Assembly: GCA_002101225.1 (NCBI GenBank)
Contig: LWTN01000233.1
Coordinates: forward strand, 1 to 42,209
Length of the DNA: 42,209 nucleotides
Reading direction: 5' to 3'
Source of the DNA: Cycloclasticus sp. symbiont of Poecilosclerida sp. M
GTDB lineage: Bacteria > Pseudomonadota > Gammaproteobacteria > Methylococcales > Cycloclasticaceae
Below are positions 1 through 7,233 of this stretch, piece by piece (the stretch's first letter is position 1; every line of letters starts with the position of its first letter). Made by a program: the position numbers and the translations under genes. Below the pieces are notes generated by a model. The model saw nothing but the letters and a program-made list of their open reading frames with translations. It ran no database searches and had not been told where the DNA came from.

Positions 1-127
1 CAACCCCAATCCACTTGCACCGGGTATAAGCAACCCTCCAATATCCGCACCAAGTGCACTGATATTTTCTCCTAGATTATCACAGCTACCAAAGGCGTTA
101 TCAGCTAAAAGACGATATAAGTCATAA
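1..127. repeat. Exact 127-bp direct repeat, copy 1 (RHS pre-toxin segment)
   Basis: Bases 1-127 are identical to 2762-2888, in the same orientation. They encode the pre-toxin segment running from YDLYRLLADN to about SGLGLG. Copy 1 is fused in frame to the RHS core. It may extend further left than the window shows, so the true repeat length is unknown. Confidence 0.95.
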
Positions 128-1980
128 ACGATAAACCCAATGTCAGCCAGCGCATCGATAAAGAGCCCACTCGAATCAGTATAATTAACCGGATTCCCCC
201 CAACATACCCATAAGTATTAACCCCCCCACTCAACCCTATCCGATCACTGGTAATATACCTCCCCGTTTCTGGGTTGTAATACCTATTCCAGTTATAGTG
301 CAGGTTGGTCTCTTGGTCGTAGTACTGCCCCGGGAATCGTAGGTTTATTTGTATATTGGCCAGCTCTTGTGGTGGCGTATCACCAAAGGCATTGCCTTCC
401 CATCGCCAAACTATTTGTTGGTTTTGGTCTGTGGCTAATCGTGCGGTTTGTAGCTGGTCGGTGTGTAGATAGCTGATGGTTTCGTTTGTGGCACTGATAT
501 TTATCTGGGCGATCGGGTTGCCGTTATGCCATAGGTAGTCTTTTATCGGCGTGCCGTCTGCCTGTGTTTCACTGATTAATTGGCCGGTTAGGTCATAGTG
601 GTAGACGGTGGTATTGGCTCCTGTTGTTTTCTGGGTTCGTTGCCCTTGGCTGTTGTAAAGGTAACTGGCTAGGGTTTGTCCGCTTTGTTGTATGTCTTTT
701 AAACGCCCTGCGTTGTTGTAGCTGTAGCTTCGGCCTTGGGTGTCTTCGGTTAGGTTACCGGCGCCGTCGTAGTTGAGCGTTTGGGTGTCTATATCTGTTA
801 GTTGATTGCTCTGTGGGCTATAACCATAGGTTTTGGTGAAGCTGTCGGTGCTCAGCTGCACTCTATTACCGTTGGCATCGTAGTCTATGAGGTTGTTAAT
901 ACTGCCTTGGGTGTCCCCATACAGGCGGTTAAGCTCATCATATAGATAATGGTTATCGGTTTGATCGTGTTGACGGCTTAATAGGTTGCCATTGGCGTCA
1001 TAGCTCATCAGGGTTTGGTTAAGGCCTGTTAAGTCCGTTTGGATTAGACGGCTTTGTAGATCGTATTGGCGGGTTTCAGTTAAGCCGTTGCCGTAAATAC
1101 GTTGGTTAACTTGGCCGGTGGCGGTGTATTGCACATTATTGATAATACTTTGGCTGCTGCCATTAAGGGTTGCCTCTATAGCGCTGATGCGCTGTAGGCT
1201 GTCTCGGCTGTAGTCAACTTGGCGGCCACTGGGGAGGGTCATTTGGGTTAGTTGATGGCTGCCGTTGTATTGGTAGCTTTGGCTGTAGTTAATGCCCTGT
1301 TTTGTTTCAACCTTATCGGTGATATTGCCATAGCCATCATAGCTGAGTGCTGTTGTGCCGCTTTGATCGGTGATCTGGCATAAACGTCCAATGCCGTTCG
1401 TGCAGTTGTCATACGTTAGCGTGACGTTTTCTGCACTATCGGGGAAGCTGATGCTGGCGAGGCGGTTGAGCGCATCGTAGCTATAGCTGCGGCTGATGCC
1501 TCTGGCATCGGTCAGCGATGTTAGGTTGTTGTTTAAATCGTAACTGTAGGCGAGCGTACCGCGGTCTGCACTGACCTCTTCGGTGATACGTCCCAGTGCG
1601 TCTACTTGATAGTCGGTTTGGCTACCATTGGGGGCGATAACTTGGGTTAACTGCCCGTTACTGTTGTATTGGTAATGGGTGTTACCTAATAGCGCATCAA
1701 TGTGTTGGGTGAGGCGATTACCGGGGTCATATTGTTGACTGCTGGTATTGTTATTGGCATCTATAAGGCCAATTGGGTTGTCCGCACCATCATATTCGAA
1801 CTGCTGAGTACTTTGCCCTCCTAAGTGGGGTTGTTGCAGGCTGGCTAAGCGATCCATTGCATCATAGCTTTGTTGCAAGGTTGCAGCCAAAGCACCATCG
1901 GATGCTGTTGAGTCCGTTTGAGTTCGGTTACCATTGGCATCGTAGCGGTATTCAATGCGTTGGTTCAAAAGGTGTCAGAT
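1..1980 (-). pseudogene. RHS-repeat protein, 5'-truncated, C-terminus off the window
   Basis: Reading the minus strand from about 1980 down to 1 gives one uninterrupted frame of about 660 codons. It is full of YD repeats (YRYDANGNRT, SYDANGNLLSRQ, DYDANGNRVQL, NYDGAGNLTED). It ends with the classic RHS core-end block, RYYNPETGRYITSDRIGL followed by NPVNYTDSSGL (about 290 to 165), and then a pre-toxin segment. Such proteins form a shell around a variable C-terminal toxin used in contact-dependent competition. The frame opens straight after an in-frame TGA near 1981, with no signal peptide, PAAR domain or credible start, so the N-terminal half has been lost. The tip toxin lies beyond position 1. 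The family call is certain; non-functionality is inferred from the missing 5' end. Confidence 0.8.
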
Positions 1981-2063
1981 ATTATCATTTGTATGGTTTG
2001 GGCTTCTCCCAGTTGTTTGATTACCATCAAATCAAGCTGCCTGACCTCTGGATTTTTTCATGT

Positions 2064-2405
2064 TTATTTGTAAAATTCAGTCGTTATAACCTTACCATTT
2101 AATTCATCAACCTGGCATTCATAAGAAGAAAATGAAGAAACAACTAAGGGAGTCTTTTGTTTTATCCTCCAATACACATCTGATGTTTTAGATGTTGGTA
2201 ATTCTGCCTCCCACAATTTATTGCCTTGACGATCAAACCCAAGTAAATTCCGATATTGGTCGGACTTACCCAAATTTGCGTTAGGATCGAGAAAGACAAC
2301 AACAACACCTGACAATGCAAATGCATCTTTTATGGGGTATGGCAAATCAACAACGCAAGTTGAGTTAATTGTTAACTTGTTTTCTGAGAATTCTACTCGA
2401 ATCAT
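2064..2405 (-). CDS. Putative immunity protein of the orphan RHS toxin
   Basis: A 113-residue protein without membrane segments or signal peptide. Its ATG overlaps the toxin stop codon in an ATGA arrangement (2402-2405), the translational coupling usual for toxin-immunity pairs. The sequence has an acidic, aromatic-rich middle (VVFLDPNANLGKSDQYRNLL) and a WRIKQKTPLVV stretch. I do not recognise a named immunity family. The assignment rests on position directly behind an RHS C-terminal toxin module, on size and on coupling. The expected role is to bind and neutralise the neighbouring toxin in the cytoplasm. Confidence 0.65.
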   Translation of the reverse strand: MIRVEFSENKLTINSTCVVDLPYPIKDAFALSGVVVVFLDPNANLGKSDQYRNLLGFDRQGNKLWEAELPTSKTSDVYWRIKQKTPLVVSSFSSYECQVDELNGKVITTEFYK

Positions 2406-2935
2406 CGCAACCGTCTTCCTAACCCAAAGTTCCCTGTTGGTATTCGATCTAGAAGTTCAAATTGCTCCGCTCCGCCTCTCCTGTTTGGGAAAGTTTTATT
2501 TGCTCGAGTAGGTGCTGCTCGAGACCGCCTAACTCTCGTTCCTGCGGGCACCAGCACTTCTTGCACCAGATCAGCGCGATTTGTCCTCGGCAGTGCAAGT
2601 GCTTCTCGAGCAAACGCACTGCTTTTAGGCTTAACAGCTGTTACAAACCCACCAACTGAATTACCTCCAGAAAATACACGATAGAACATTTGATCAGATT
2701 TAGTGGCAAATTCACGTACAATTCCTGCTTCGTTAGTTGTTTTTTTTGTAGCTCGAACACCCAACCCCAATCCACTTGCACCGGGTATAAGCAACCCTCC
2801 AATATCCGCACCAAGTGCACTGATATTTTCTCCTAGATTATCACAGCTACCAAAGGCGTTATCAGCTAAAAGACGATATAAGTCATAATTAAACGGGACG
2901 CTACCCTTTGTTTGAGAATCATGGGGTGAGTTCAC
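2402..2935 (-). CDS. Orphan RHS C-terminal toxin module
   Basis: A 177-residue frame from a GTG. Residues about 18-60 (YDLYRLLADNAFGSC...) are the RHS pre-toxin segment, identical at DNA level to the end of the neighbouring RHS protein. Residues about 80-177 form a separate tip domain. Its order is RVFSGGNSVGGF, then LALPRTNRADLVQEVLVPAGTRV, then GGAEQFELLD, then NFGLGRRL. This order (GGF, ALP, a V.VPAGT strand, a GG.EQ.. strand) recalls ADP-ribosyltransferase or TNT-like NAD-acting toxin folds; that is a resemblance by eye only. There is no RHS core, PAAR domain or secretion signal ahead of it. The first residues (GSVPFN) are encoded by a short dispersed repeat, so the start is probably fortuitous. 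This makes it an unexpressed or displaced cassette rather than a free toxin gene. Confidence 0.65.
   Translation of the reverse strand: MNSPHDSQTKGSVPFNYDLYRLLADNAFGSCDNLGENISALGADIGGLLIPGASGLGLGVRATKKTTNEAGIVREFATKSDQMFYRVFSGGNSVGGFVTAVKPKSSAFAREALALPRTNRADLVQEVLVPAGTRVRRSRAAPTRANKTFPNRRGGAEQFELLDRIPTGNFGLGRRLR
2762..2888. repeat. Exact 127-bp direct repeat, copy 2 (inside orphan toxin)
   Basis: Identical to 1-127 at every base. The match breaks exactly where the 17-bp AATTAAACGGGACGCTA motif begins (2887). The RHS core that once preceded this copy was therefore replaced at that junction. Confidence 0.95.
2887..2903 (+). repeat. 17-bp dispersed motif, copy 1
   Basis: AATTAAACGGGACGCTA. This is the first of three direct copies within 162 bp, and it sits at the break of the RHS homology. 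From memory, this motif recurs around REP-associated tyrosine transposase genes in proteobacteria; that link is not shown by the window itself. Confidence 0.7.
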
Positions 2936-2940
2936 AAATA

Positions 2941-2964
2941 ATTAGGGTCAGAGTGAAATTAATC
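2941..2964 (+). repeat. RAYT-associated-like motif (GGGTCAGAGT...AATTAAT)
   Basis: A 24-bp segment containing GGGTCAGAGT followed by GAAATTAAT. It resembles the conserved end sequence seen next to many IS200-like/REP-associated transposase genes. No transposase is present here, so it would be a solo remnant. The recognition is from memory. Confidence 0.4.
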
Positions 2965-2975
2965 TAACTAGCTAT

Positions 2976-2992
2976 GATTAAACGGGACGCTA
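2976..2992 (+). repeat. 17-bp dispersed motif, copy 2
   Basis: GATTAAACGGGACGCTA, differing from the other two copies only in the first base. Same orientation, 89 bp after copy 1. Confidence 0.7.
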
Positions 2993-3031
2993 TGAGGTTT
3001 CCCCAGTTTAACGGATGCGGGTTCTTCTTCA

Positions 3032-3048
3032 AATTAAACGGGACGCTA
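3032..3048 (+). repeat. 17-bp dispersed motif, copy 3
   Basis: AATTAAACGGGACGCTA, identical to copy 1 and 56 bp after copy 2. It ends just before the tmRNA terminator, so the accessory region abuts the ssrA 3' end. Confidence 0.7.
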
Positions 3049-3056
3049 TAGGCATT

Positions 3057-3089
3057 AAAAAAGCCGCTAACTTTAGTAAGTTAGCGGCT
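3057..3089 (-). terminator. Rho-independent terminator of ssrA
   Basis: Reading the minus strand, AGCCGCTAAC (3089-3080) pairs with GTTAGCGGCT (3071-3062). Two more A-T pairs close a TAGT loop, and a run of six T follows (3062-3057). It lies 37 bp past the tmRNA 3' end. Confidence 0.85.
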
Positions 3090-3125
3090 CGTATGGATTT
3101 TTTAAGTCTTCCTAAGACCTTGAAA

Positions 3126-3500
3126 TGGTGGAGGCGGCGGGAATCGAACCCGCGTCCGCAAGCACTCCGCCCTCGGCTCTACATGCTTATCCTATAACTT
3201 TTGATTTAATTAGTGGTTACCCGATAGGCTAGGAAGACCAAAAACGATTCCGGTAAAGTTTTAGTAGATCGGCCCCGAACAAGCTTCACTGCGATCTTAT
3301 GAGCTATGATGCCTGAATGATCCGAGGATCTCTGGACGCATAAGCACGGCTCCAGTCAGACAGCAATCTACTGGTTCTTAAGCAGCGAGTGCGTAGTTGT
3401 CGTCGTTTGCAACTATATATTTTCAGATGTTTTACGAGATTCCTGAAAGCTCGGCATGCACCTAAGGTTTTGCTACCCGCGTCGAAGCCAAGTCGCCCCC
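3126..3500 (-). ncRNA. ssrA: Transfer-messenger RNA (tmRNA)
   Basis: The 5' end GGGGGCGACTTGGCTTCGAC (from 3500) and the 3' end GGTTCGATTCCCGCCGCCTCC plus ACCA (to 3126) form the tRNA-like acceptor stem with one G-U pair. CCA is encoded. The tag reading frame at 3410-3378 reads GCA AAC GAC GAC AAC TAC GCA CTC GCT GCT TAA, giving ANDDNYALAA. That is one residue away from the E. coli tag ANDENYALAA and keeps the LAA degron. Length is 375 nt, against about 363 in E. coli. The RNA rescues stalled ribosomes together with SmpB, encoded 0.8 kb away. An AT-rich TATATTAT stretch at 3522-3515 could be the -10 for a slightly longer precursor. Confidence 0.97.
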
Positions 3501-3602
3501 TTGGTATTTGTTTGATAATATACAGCAACAAAGATTCATTAAATAGTTAGTTTTATGACCAATTTCATATGCAGTTCATATTCATGCTTATTTTAAAGTG
3601 TA

Positions 3603-4313
3603 ATGCTTAACGTGCTTTCTTCCAGTAAAAGCTTTTTGATAGCTTGTGCCACGATGTTTGGAATGTTGCTGATTATTTGGTGGCCCAGTTTTATGTATTT
3701 GGGTGATTTGTTTGGTTATGCGCAAGAGGAATCCATCCAAGGCGTGTCGTTATTGGATTTTTTCAAAGCAGAACTTCTGATTATGTTAGTGGTTGGAGTT
3801 GTATTGCTTAACTATAAAAAAGTTAGGCAAGTGACGGACGGTATGGGGCGTGTTAATCGCCACTTGGTTCTATTTGTGTGGGTTTCTGGGCAAGTAATAG
3901 TTGGTTTTGTCGCAGGTGGTTTCTTAGCGCATCAAGACACGCCATGGTACCAAGCGGTCGGTGAGGCGGGCGGGATTATGCCGGCGCAAGCAATCATCTT
4001 GTTAGTGTGTTATCCCGCTTATTTGTTTTTTGGCGGTGGAGCCTATATTTATACGAAAACACGCTTACCAAAATTTCTAGAAGGAAAAAAAATTGTTTAT
4101 TTAATATTGACCTTCGCGCCACTTGTTTTTTTGCCGTACTACAAAGGGGGTGTATCAGTCGCGCCTAATGAACTGCTGGAATTTATTTACCTAGTTGTGT
4201 GCTGGCTTTTAAGTACGGCTTGGTTAGTGGTGGGTGTGCTGTATTTGGTTTTTAAATCGGCTAAAGAAATTTTGGATGGCTTGCATCGGCCATATGATGA
4301 GGATGTATATTAA
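3603..4313 (+). CDS. Hypothetical multi-spanning membrane protein
   Basis: A 236-residue protein with about six hydrophobic stretches, at roughly residues 10-32, 56-70, 88-108, 128-150, 163-182 and 190-220. Short charged loops separate them, and the tail is acidic (HRPYDEDVY). I do not recognise the family and see no catalytic or transport motif. It sits between ssrA and smpB, transcribed away from ssrA and converging on smpB, whose stop lies 1 bp beyond its own. No clear Shine-Dalgarno sequence precedes the ATG. It looks like a real gene from its length and the consistent membrane topology. The function is unknown. Confidence 0.7.
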   Translation: MLNVLSSSKSFLIACATMFGMLLIIWWPSFMYLGDLFGYAQEESIQGVSLLDFFKAELLIMLVVGVVLLNYKKVRQVTDGMGRVNRHLVLFVWVSGQVIVGFVAGGFLAHQDTPWYQAVGEAGGIMPAQAIILLVCYPAYLFFGGGAYIYTKTRLPKFLEGKKIVYLILTFAPLVFLPYYKGGVSVAPNELLEFIYLVVCWLLSTAWLVVGVLYLVFKSAKEILDGLHRPYDEDVY

Positions 4314-4314
4314 T

Positions 4315-4785
4315 TTAATGTTTCATTAAGCGCTGCTTTTCGCGTTGCCAATCTTTAGCTTTTAATGAGGCACGTTTATCGTGCATTTGTTTACCTTTTG
4401 CCGTGCCTATTTCCAATTTCACCCGTCCTTTTGACCAATACATAGCCAGTGGCACAATCGTAAACCCTTTACGATCAACCGCACTAATCAGCCCATTTAA
4501 TTCACGGCGGTTAAGAAGCAGCTTTCGTAAGCGTAGTGCTTCAGGGTTGATATGTGTTGAAGCAGAAAGCAGCGGTGATATATGTGCGCCAGACAAAAAT
4601 GCTTCGCCTTTTTTTAAGGTGATATAGCTTTCTTTTAGTTGAACGCGGCCGTCGCGAATACTTTTCACTTCCCAACCCTCAAGGACTAGCCCAGCTTCAA
4701 AGCGCTGGTCTATGAAGTAGTCGTGCGTCGCTTTCTTATTTTGCGCAATATGATTTACGCTCGTTTTTTTCTTTTTACTTGCCAT
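4315..4785 (-). CDS. smpB: SsrA-binding protein SmpB
   Basis: A 156-residue protein, normal family length. SmpB binds the tRNA-like domain of tmRNA and delivers it to stalled ribosomes. The OB-fold core carries the signature [20 protein letters not shown] at about residues 30-49, then LKESY. The basic C-terminal tail ([15 protein letters not shown]) is the part that enters the empty mRNA channel. The lysine-rich N-terminus (MASKKKK) is usual. It lies 0.8 kb upstream of ssrA, on the same strand. No other candidate function fits. Confidence 0.97.
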   Translation of the reverse strand: MASKKKKTSVNHIAQNKKATHDYFIDQRFEAGLVLEGWEVKSIRDGRVQLKESYITLKKGEAFLSGAHISPLLSASTHINPEALRLRKLLLNRRELNGLISAVDRKGFTIVPLAMYWSKGRVKLEIGTAKGKQMHDKRASLKAKDWQREKQRLMKH

Positions 4786-4889
4786 GGGATTATTTTAAAC
4801 GAGCACTCAAATGAAGGCTATAAAAGGTGTGCTTTTTTGGCTTAAGGGTTTATGATTGCTCTCAATGAGAATTCATAGAGAATCCTAGT

Positions 4890-6242
4890 ATGAATAAAGT
4901 ATCACAGCATGGAGAATGGACGTCTAGGTGGTCATTTATATTGGCTGCTACGGGCTCTGCTGTTGGGCTAGGTAATATCTGGAAGTTTCCCTATATCACG
5001 GGTGAAAATGGTGGTGGGGCCTTCGTGTTGGTGTATTTGATTTGTATTTGTTTGATTGGTATCCCCATCATGATGGCGGAAATCGTGTTGGGGCGACAAG
5101 GTAGGCAAAGTCCGATTAACACGATGCGTGATTTAGCTAAAAAAGCCGGCGCACATAGATACTGGTCGCTAGTGGGTTGGCTAGGTGTTATCGCGGGTTT
5201 TCTTATTTTGTCTTACTACAGTGTGATAGCCGGTTGGGCGATGGCGTATGTGGTGCGTGTGGCTAGTGGAATGTTTGATGGTGCAACGGGTGATGGGGTC
5301 AAAAATATCTTCGTTCAGTTTATCTCTGACCCAGAAAAGCTACTCGCCTGGCACAGTCTTTTTATGATCTTAACGATGCTCGTTGTGGCGCGTGGGATTA
5401 AAGGCTTGGAGCGGGCCGTTAAGTTTTTAATGCCCTCATTGTTTGTATTGCTGCTTTTGTTAGTGGGGTACTCGATGAGTCAAGGCGCATTCGGACAAGG
5501 CGTGTCTTTTATGTTTAACCTTGATTTTAGTAAGTTATCGGGCGAAAGTGTTCTAACGGCTATGGGTCATGCCTTTTTTACTATCAGCCTAGGCATGGGT
5601 GCCATCATGGTTTACGGCGCTTACCTCCCCTCTAATGTATCGATAGCGTCTACGACCTTGGTCATTGTAATAGCCGATACCTTAGTTGCTTTGCTCGCAG
5701 GTTTGGTTATTTTTCCGATTGTTTTTGCCAATGGTTTGGAACCTGCGAGTGGCCCTGGTTTAATTTTCCAAACCTTACCCATTGCCTTTGGGCATATGGG
5801 ATTCGGCGCATTTTTTGGCACACTGTTTTTTGTATTACTGGTGTTTGCAGCGTGGTCGTCTTCTATTTCGTTAATCGAACCGGCTGTTTCGTGGTTAGTA
5901 GAAAATAAAAAAATTAGTAGAATGCGGGCGTGTATATGGGCTGGTTTGGCGACGTGGTTTGTTGGTGTGGGGACCGTTTTATCGTTTAACTATATGTCGG
6001 ATGTAACCCTGTTTGGGCGTACTTTTTTTGATTTATTAGATTTCTTAACCGCTAATATCATGTTGCCCTTAGGTGGGATTTGTATCGCTATTTTTGCAGG
6101 CTGGATTATCAGTAAACAATCTAGCGAGGAAGAGTTGGGATTACCACGGGGTGGTTATTATGAGGCATGGCGTTTTTTGGTTAAATATATTTCTCCGGCG
6201 GCGGTTATTATTGTCTTTATGAACGTGGTTGGAATTTTATAA
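4890..6242 (+). CDS. Na+-dependent symporter, NSS/SNF family
   Basis: A 450-residue membrane protein with 11-12 predicted helices, the size of bacterial NSS transporters such as MhsT. The family signature stands in helix 1: GSAVGLGNIWKFPYITGENG (residues 22-41), with the unwound Gly-rich turn that forms the Na+ and substrate sites. GIPIMMAEIVLGR follows at 57-69. It couples inward Na+ flow to uptake of an amino acid or related small solute; the sequence alone does not name the substrate. ratA starts only 4 bp after its stop, so the genes may be cotranscribed. It interrupts the smpB-ratA adjacency seen in many gammaproteobacteria and looks like a lineage-specific insertion. Confidence 0.9.
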   Translation: MNKVSQHGEWTSRWSFILAATGSAVGLGNIWKFPYITGENGGGAFVLVYLICICLIGIPIMMAEIVLGRQGRQSPINTMRDLAKKAGAHRYWSLVGWLGVIAGFLILSYYSVIAGWAMAYVVRVASGMFDGATGDGVKNIFVQFISDPEKLLAWHSLFMILTMLVVARGIKGLERAVKFLMPSLFVLLLLLVGYSMSQGAFGQGVSFMFNLDFSKLSGESVLTAMGHAFFTISLGMGAIMVYGAYLPSNVSIASTTLVIVIADTLVALLAGLVIFPIVFANGLEPASGPGLIFQTLPIAFGHMGFGAFFGTLFFVLLVFAAWSSSISLIEPAVSWLVENKKISRMRACIWAGLATWFVGVGTVLSFNYMSDVTLFGRTFFDLLDFLTANIMLPLGGICIAIFAGWIISKQSSEEELGLPRGGYYEAWRFLVKYISPAAVIIVFMNVVGIL

Positions 6243-6246
6243 GTAG

Positions 6247-6678
6247 ATGCATAAGATTGAACGTAGTGCCTTAGTTAGACATTCCTCCAACGAGATGTTT
6301 GAGCTGGTCAATGATATTGCTGCCTATTCTAGCTTTTTGAAATGGTGTAGGAGCAGCCGGGTTATTTCCGAAACACCAGAGGAGATGGAGGCGGAACTAG
6401 AAATTGCTTGGAAAGTTTTGCATAAAACATTTTCTACGCATAATTTAAAAAAAACAGGAGAGAGCATCCAGTTGGAACTTGTTTCTGGCCCTTTTCAGTC
6501 TTTGCGTGGTACCTGGCTTTTTAAGCAGCTGCGAGAAGACGCATGCAAAATCACTATGGATATAGAATTTGAATTTAAAAGTTCGGTTAGCAATATGGTC
6601 TTCTCATCAATTTTCGGGCAAATTTGTGGTTCACTAATGGACTCATTCATTAAGCGGGCGGATGAAATTTATGGATGA
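6247..6678 (+). CDS. ratA: RatA/COQ10-like START-domain protein
   Basis: A 143-residue protein of the polyketide cyclase/START superfamily. The N-terminal block FELVNDIAAYSSFLKWCRSS matches the family pattern (V.D...Y..FLPWC..S), with Lys in place of the usual Pro. The fold binds a hydrophobic ligand. Relatives act as ubiquinone-binding COQ10 chaperones, and in E. coli RatA was reported to block 70S ribosome assembly. The divergent smpB and the overlapping ratB are its classic neighbours. The family is certain; the physiological role (quinone chaperone or ribosome inhibitor) is not decided by the sequence. Confidence 0.92.
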   Translation: MHKIERSALVRHSSNEMFELVNDIAAYSSFLKWCRSSRVISETPEEMEAELEIAWKVLHKTFSTHNLKKTGESIQLELVSGPFQSLRGTWLFKQLREDACKITMDIEFEFKSSVSNMVFSSIFGQICGSLMDSFIKRADEIYG

Positions 6679-6994
6679 CTATTCCCATCTGCTTGTCGAA
6701 GTGGCTTATGCAACGCCAAATAAACAAGTTATTTTAACGGTTCTATATGAAGATAACATGACGGTTGAAAGGGCCATTAAGGTATCAGGTGTTTTAGATC
6801 AGTTCACAGAAATCGATTTATTAGTAAATACAGTGGGTATCTTTAGTAAGCCCTGTAAAACAGATACCGAATTACGCGTAGGCGATCGAGTAGAAATTTA
6901 TCGGCCGCTCATTGCAGACCCTAAAGAGGTTAGGCGACAACGCGCCGAAGCTGGAAAAGTTACAAAAAAGGGTGCAGGTTCTGCATCAAATTAA
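6671..6994 (+). CDS. rnfH: RnfH/RatB family ubiquitin-like-fold protein
   Basis: A 107-residue protein with the family pattern LLVEVAYATPNKQ, then TVERAIKVSGV, IDLLVNTVGIFSK, and LRVGDRVEIYRPLIADPKEVRRQRA. The last block is diagnostic of RnfH/RatB. It overlaps the end of ratA. The ATG at 6671 overlaps ratA by 8 bp and has a GGCGGA sequence 9 bp upstream. An in-frame ATG at 6662 is possible but has no room for a ribosome site. Function is poorly known: it belongs to the beta-grasp fold and is almost always encoded after ratA. A lysine-rich tail (GKVTKKG) follows the conserved domain. Confidence 0.9.
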   Translation: MDDYSHLLVEVAYATPNKQVILTVLYEDNMTVERAIKVSGVLDQFTEIDLLVNTVGIFSKPCKTDTELRVGDRVEIYRPLIADPKEVRRQRAEAGKVTKKGAGSASN

Positions 6995-7005
6995 AGCTTG
7001 AATTT

Positions 7006-7019
7006 AGGCAAAAATGCCT
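7006..7019 (+). terminator. Short hairpin after rnfH
   Basis: AGGCA-AAAA-TGCCT stem-loop 11 bp after the rnfH stop. The following bases (TATATT) make a poor U-tract, so at best it is a weak terminator separating rnfH from the leuA leader. Confidence 0.3.
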
Positions 7020-7094
7020 TATATTCACTCAATGGAACTTCAATATACCATTGCATTATTTTCTATCACATCAAGTGAGGCGTCTTTACGCCAA

Positions 7095-7151
7095 ATGGTT
7101 GTTCGCAGTCACGTTCTGTTAGATAGTCTCCTGCTGCCGCTGCGCGGCTAA
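7095..7151 (+). CDS. Leucine-rich leader peptide of leuA
   Basis: An 18-codon frame reading MVVRSHVLLDSLLLPLRG and ending in TAA 82 bp before leuA. Six of the last eleven codons are Leu (CTG, TTA, CTC, CTG, CTG, CTG). This is the hallmark of leader peptides that sense charged tRNA-Leu for leucine biosynthesis. A GAGG lies at 7077-7080. The 14-nt gap to the ATG contains a GGCGT-CTTT-ACGCC hairpin that would shorten the effective spacing. The frame stays open upstream to an ATG at 7032, giving a 39-residue version without a visible ribosome site. The inference is translation-dependent control of leuA; the alternative is chance leucine richness. Confidence 0.6.
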   Translation: MVVRSHVLLDSLLLPLRG

Positions 7152-7218
7152 TGAAAATACCTGGCGAGGTGATACGTATTTACCAATAAGTTTTAAATTT
7201 GCCATAAAATACATGGCA
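7136..7218 (+). promoter_or_regulatory. Candidate leuA leader RNA structures
   Basis: Three stem-loops can be drawn downstream of, or over, the Leu codons. GCCGC-TGC-GCGGC (7136-7148) overlaps the end of the leader peptide. AAATAC...GTATTT (7155-7181) encloses an ACCT-GGCG-AGGT hairpin. TGCCAT-N7-ATGGCA (7200-7218) stands 3 bp before the leuA GGAG ribosome site (7222-7225). None is followed by a strong T-run. If the leader is regulatory, it may act on translation or through a weak terminator. All pairings are by eye. Confidence 0.4.
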
Positions 7219-7233
7219 TATGGAGTCTATTAA

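Noticed and set aside
1981-2063. Spacer between the immunity gene and the RHS core that might be a transposase remnant
   Set aside because: Only a few dozen codons can be read in any frame and none matches a transposase block I can name.
1773-2102. A plus-strand open frame of 109 codons across the RHS 5' break
   Set aside because: Its first half is the antisense of YD repeats and its second half crosses the junction into the immunity gene. There is no ribosome site and no recognisable protein.
3015-3197. A 60-codon plus-strand frame
   Set aside because: It runs through the ssrA terminator and the antisense of the tmRNA 3' end, so it is non-coding.
3304-3531. A minus-strand frame of 75 codons inside ssrA
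   Set aside because: It lies wholly over the tmRNA and its upstream region. The real translated part is only the tag at 3410-3378.
4850-4885. Fur-box-like AATGAGAATTCATAGAGAAT ahead of the Na+ symporter
   Set aside because: The match to the 19-bp Fur consensus is partial and not clearly palindromic, so it is too weak to call.
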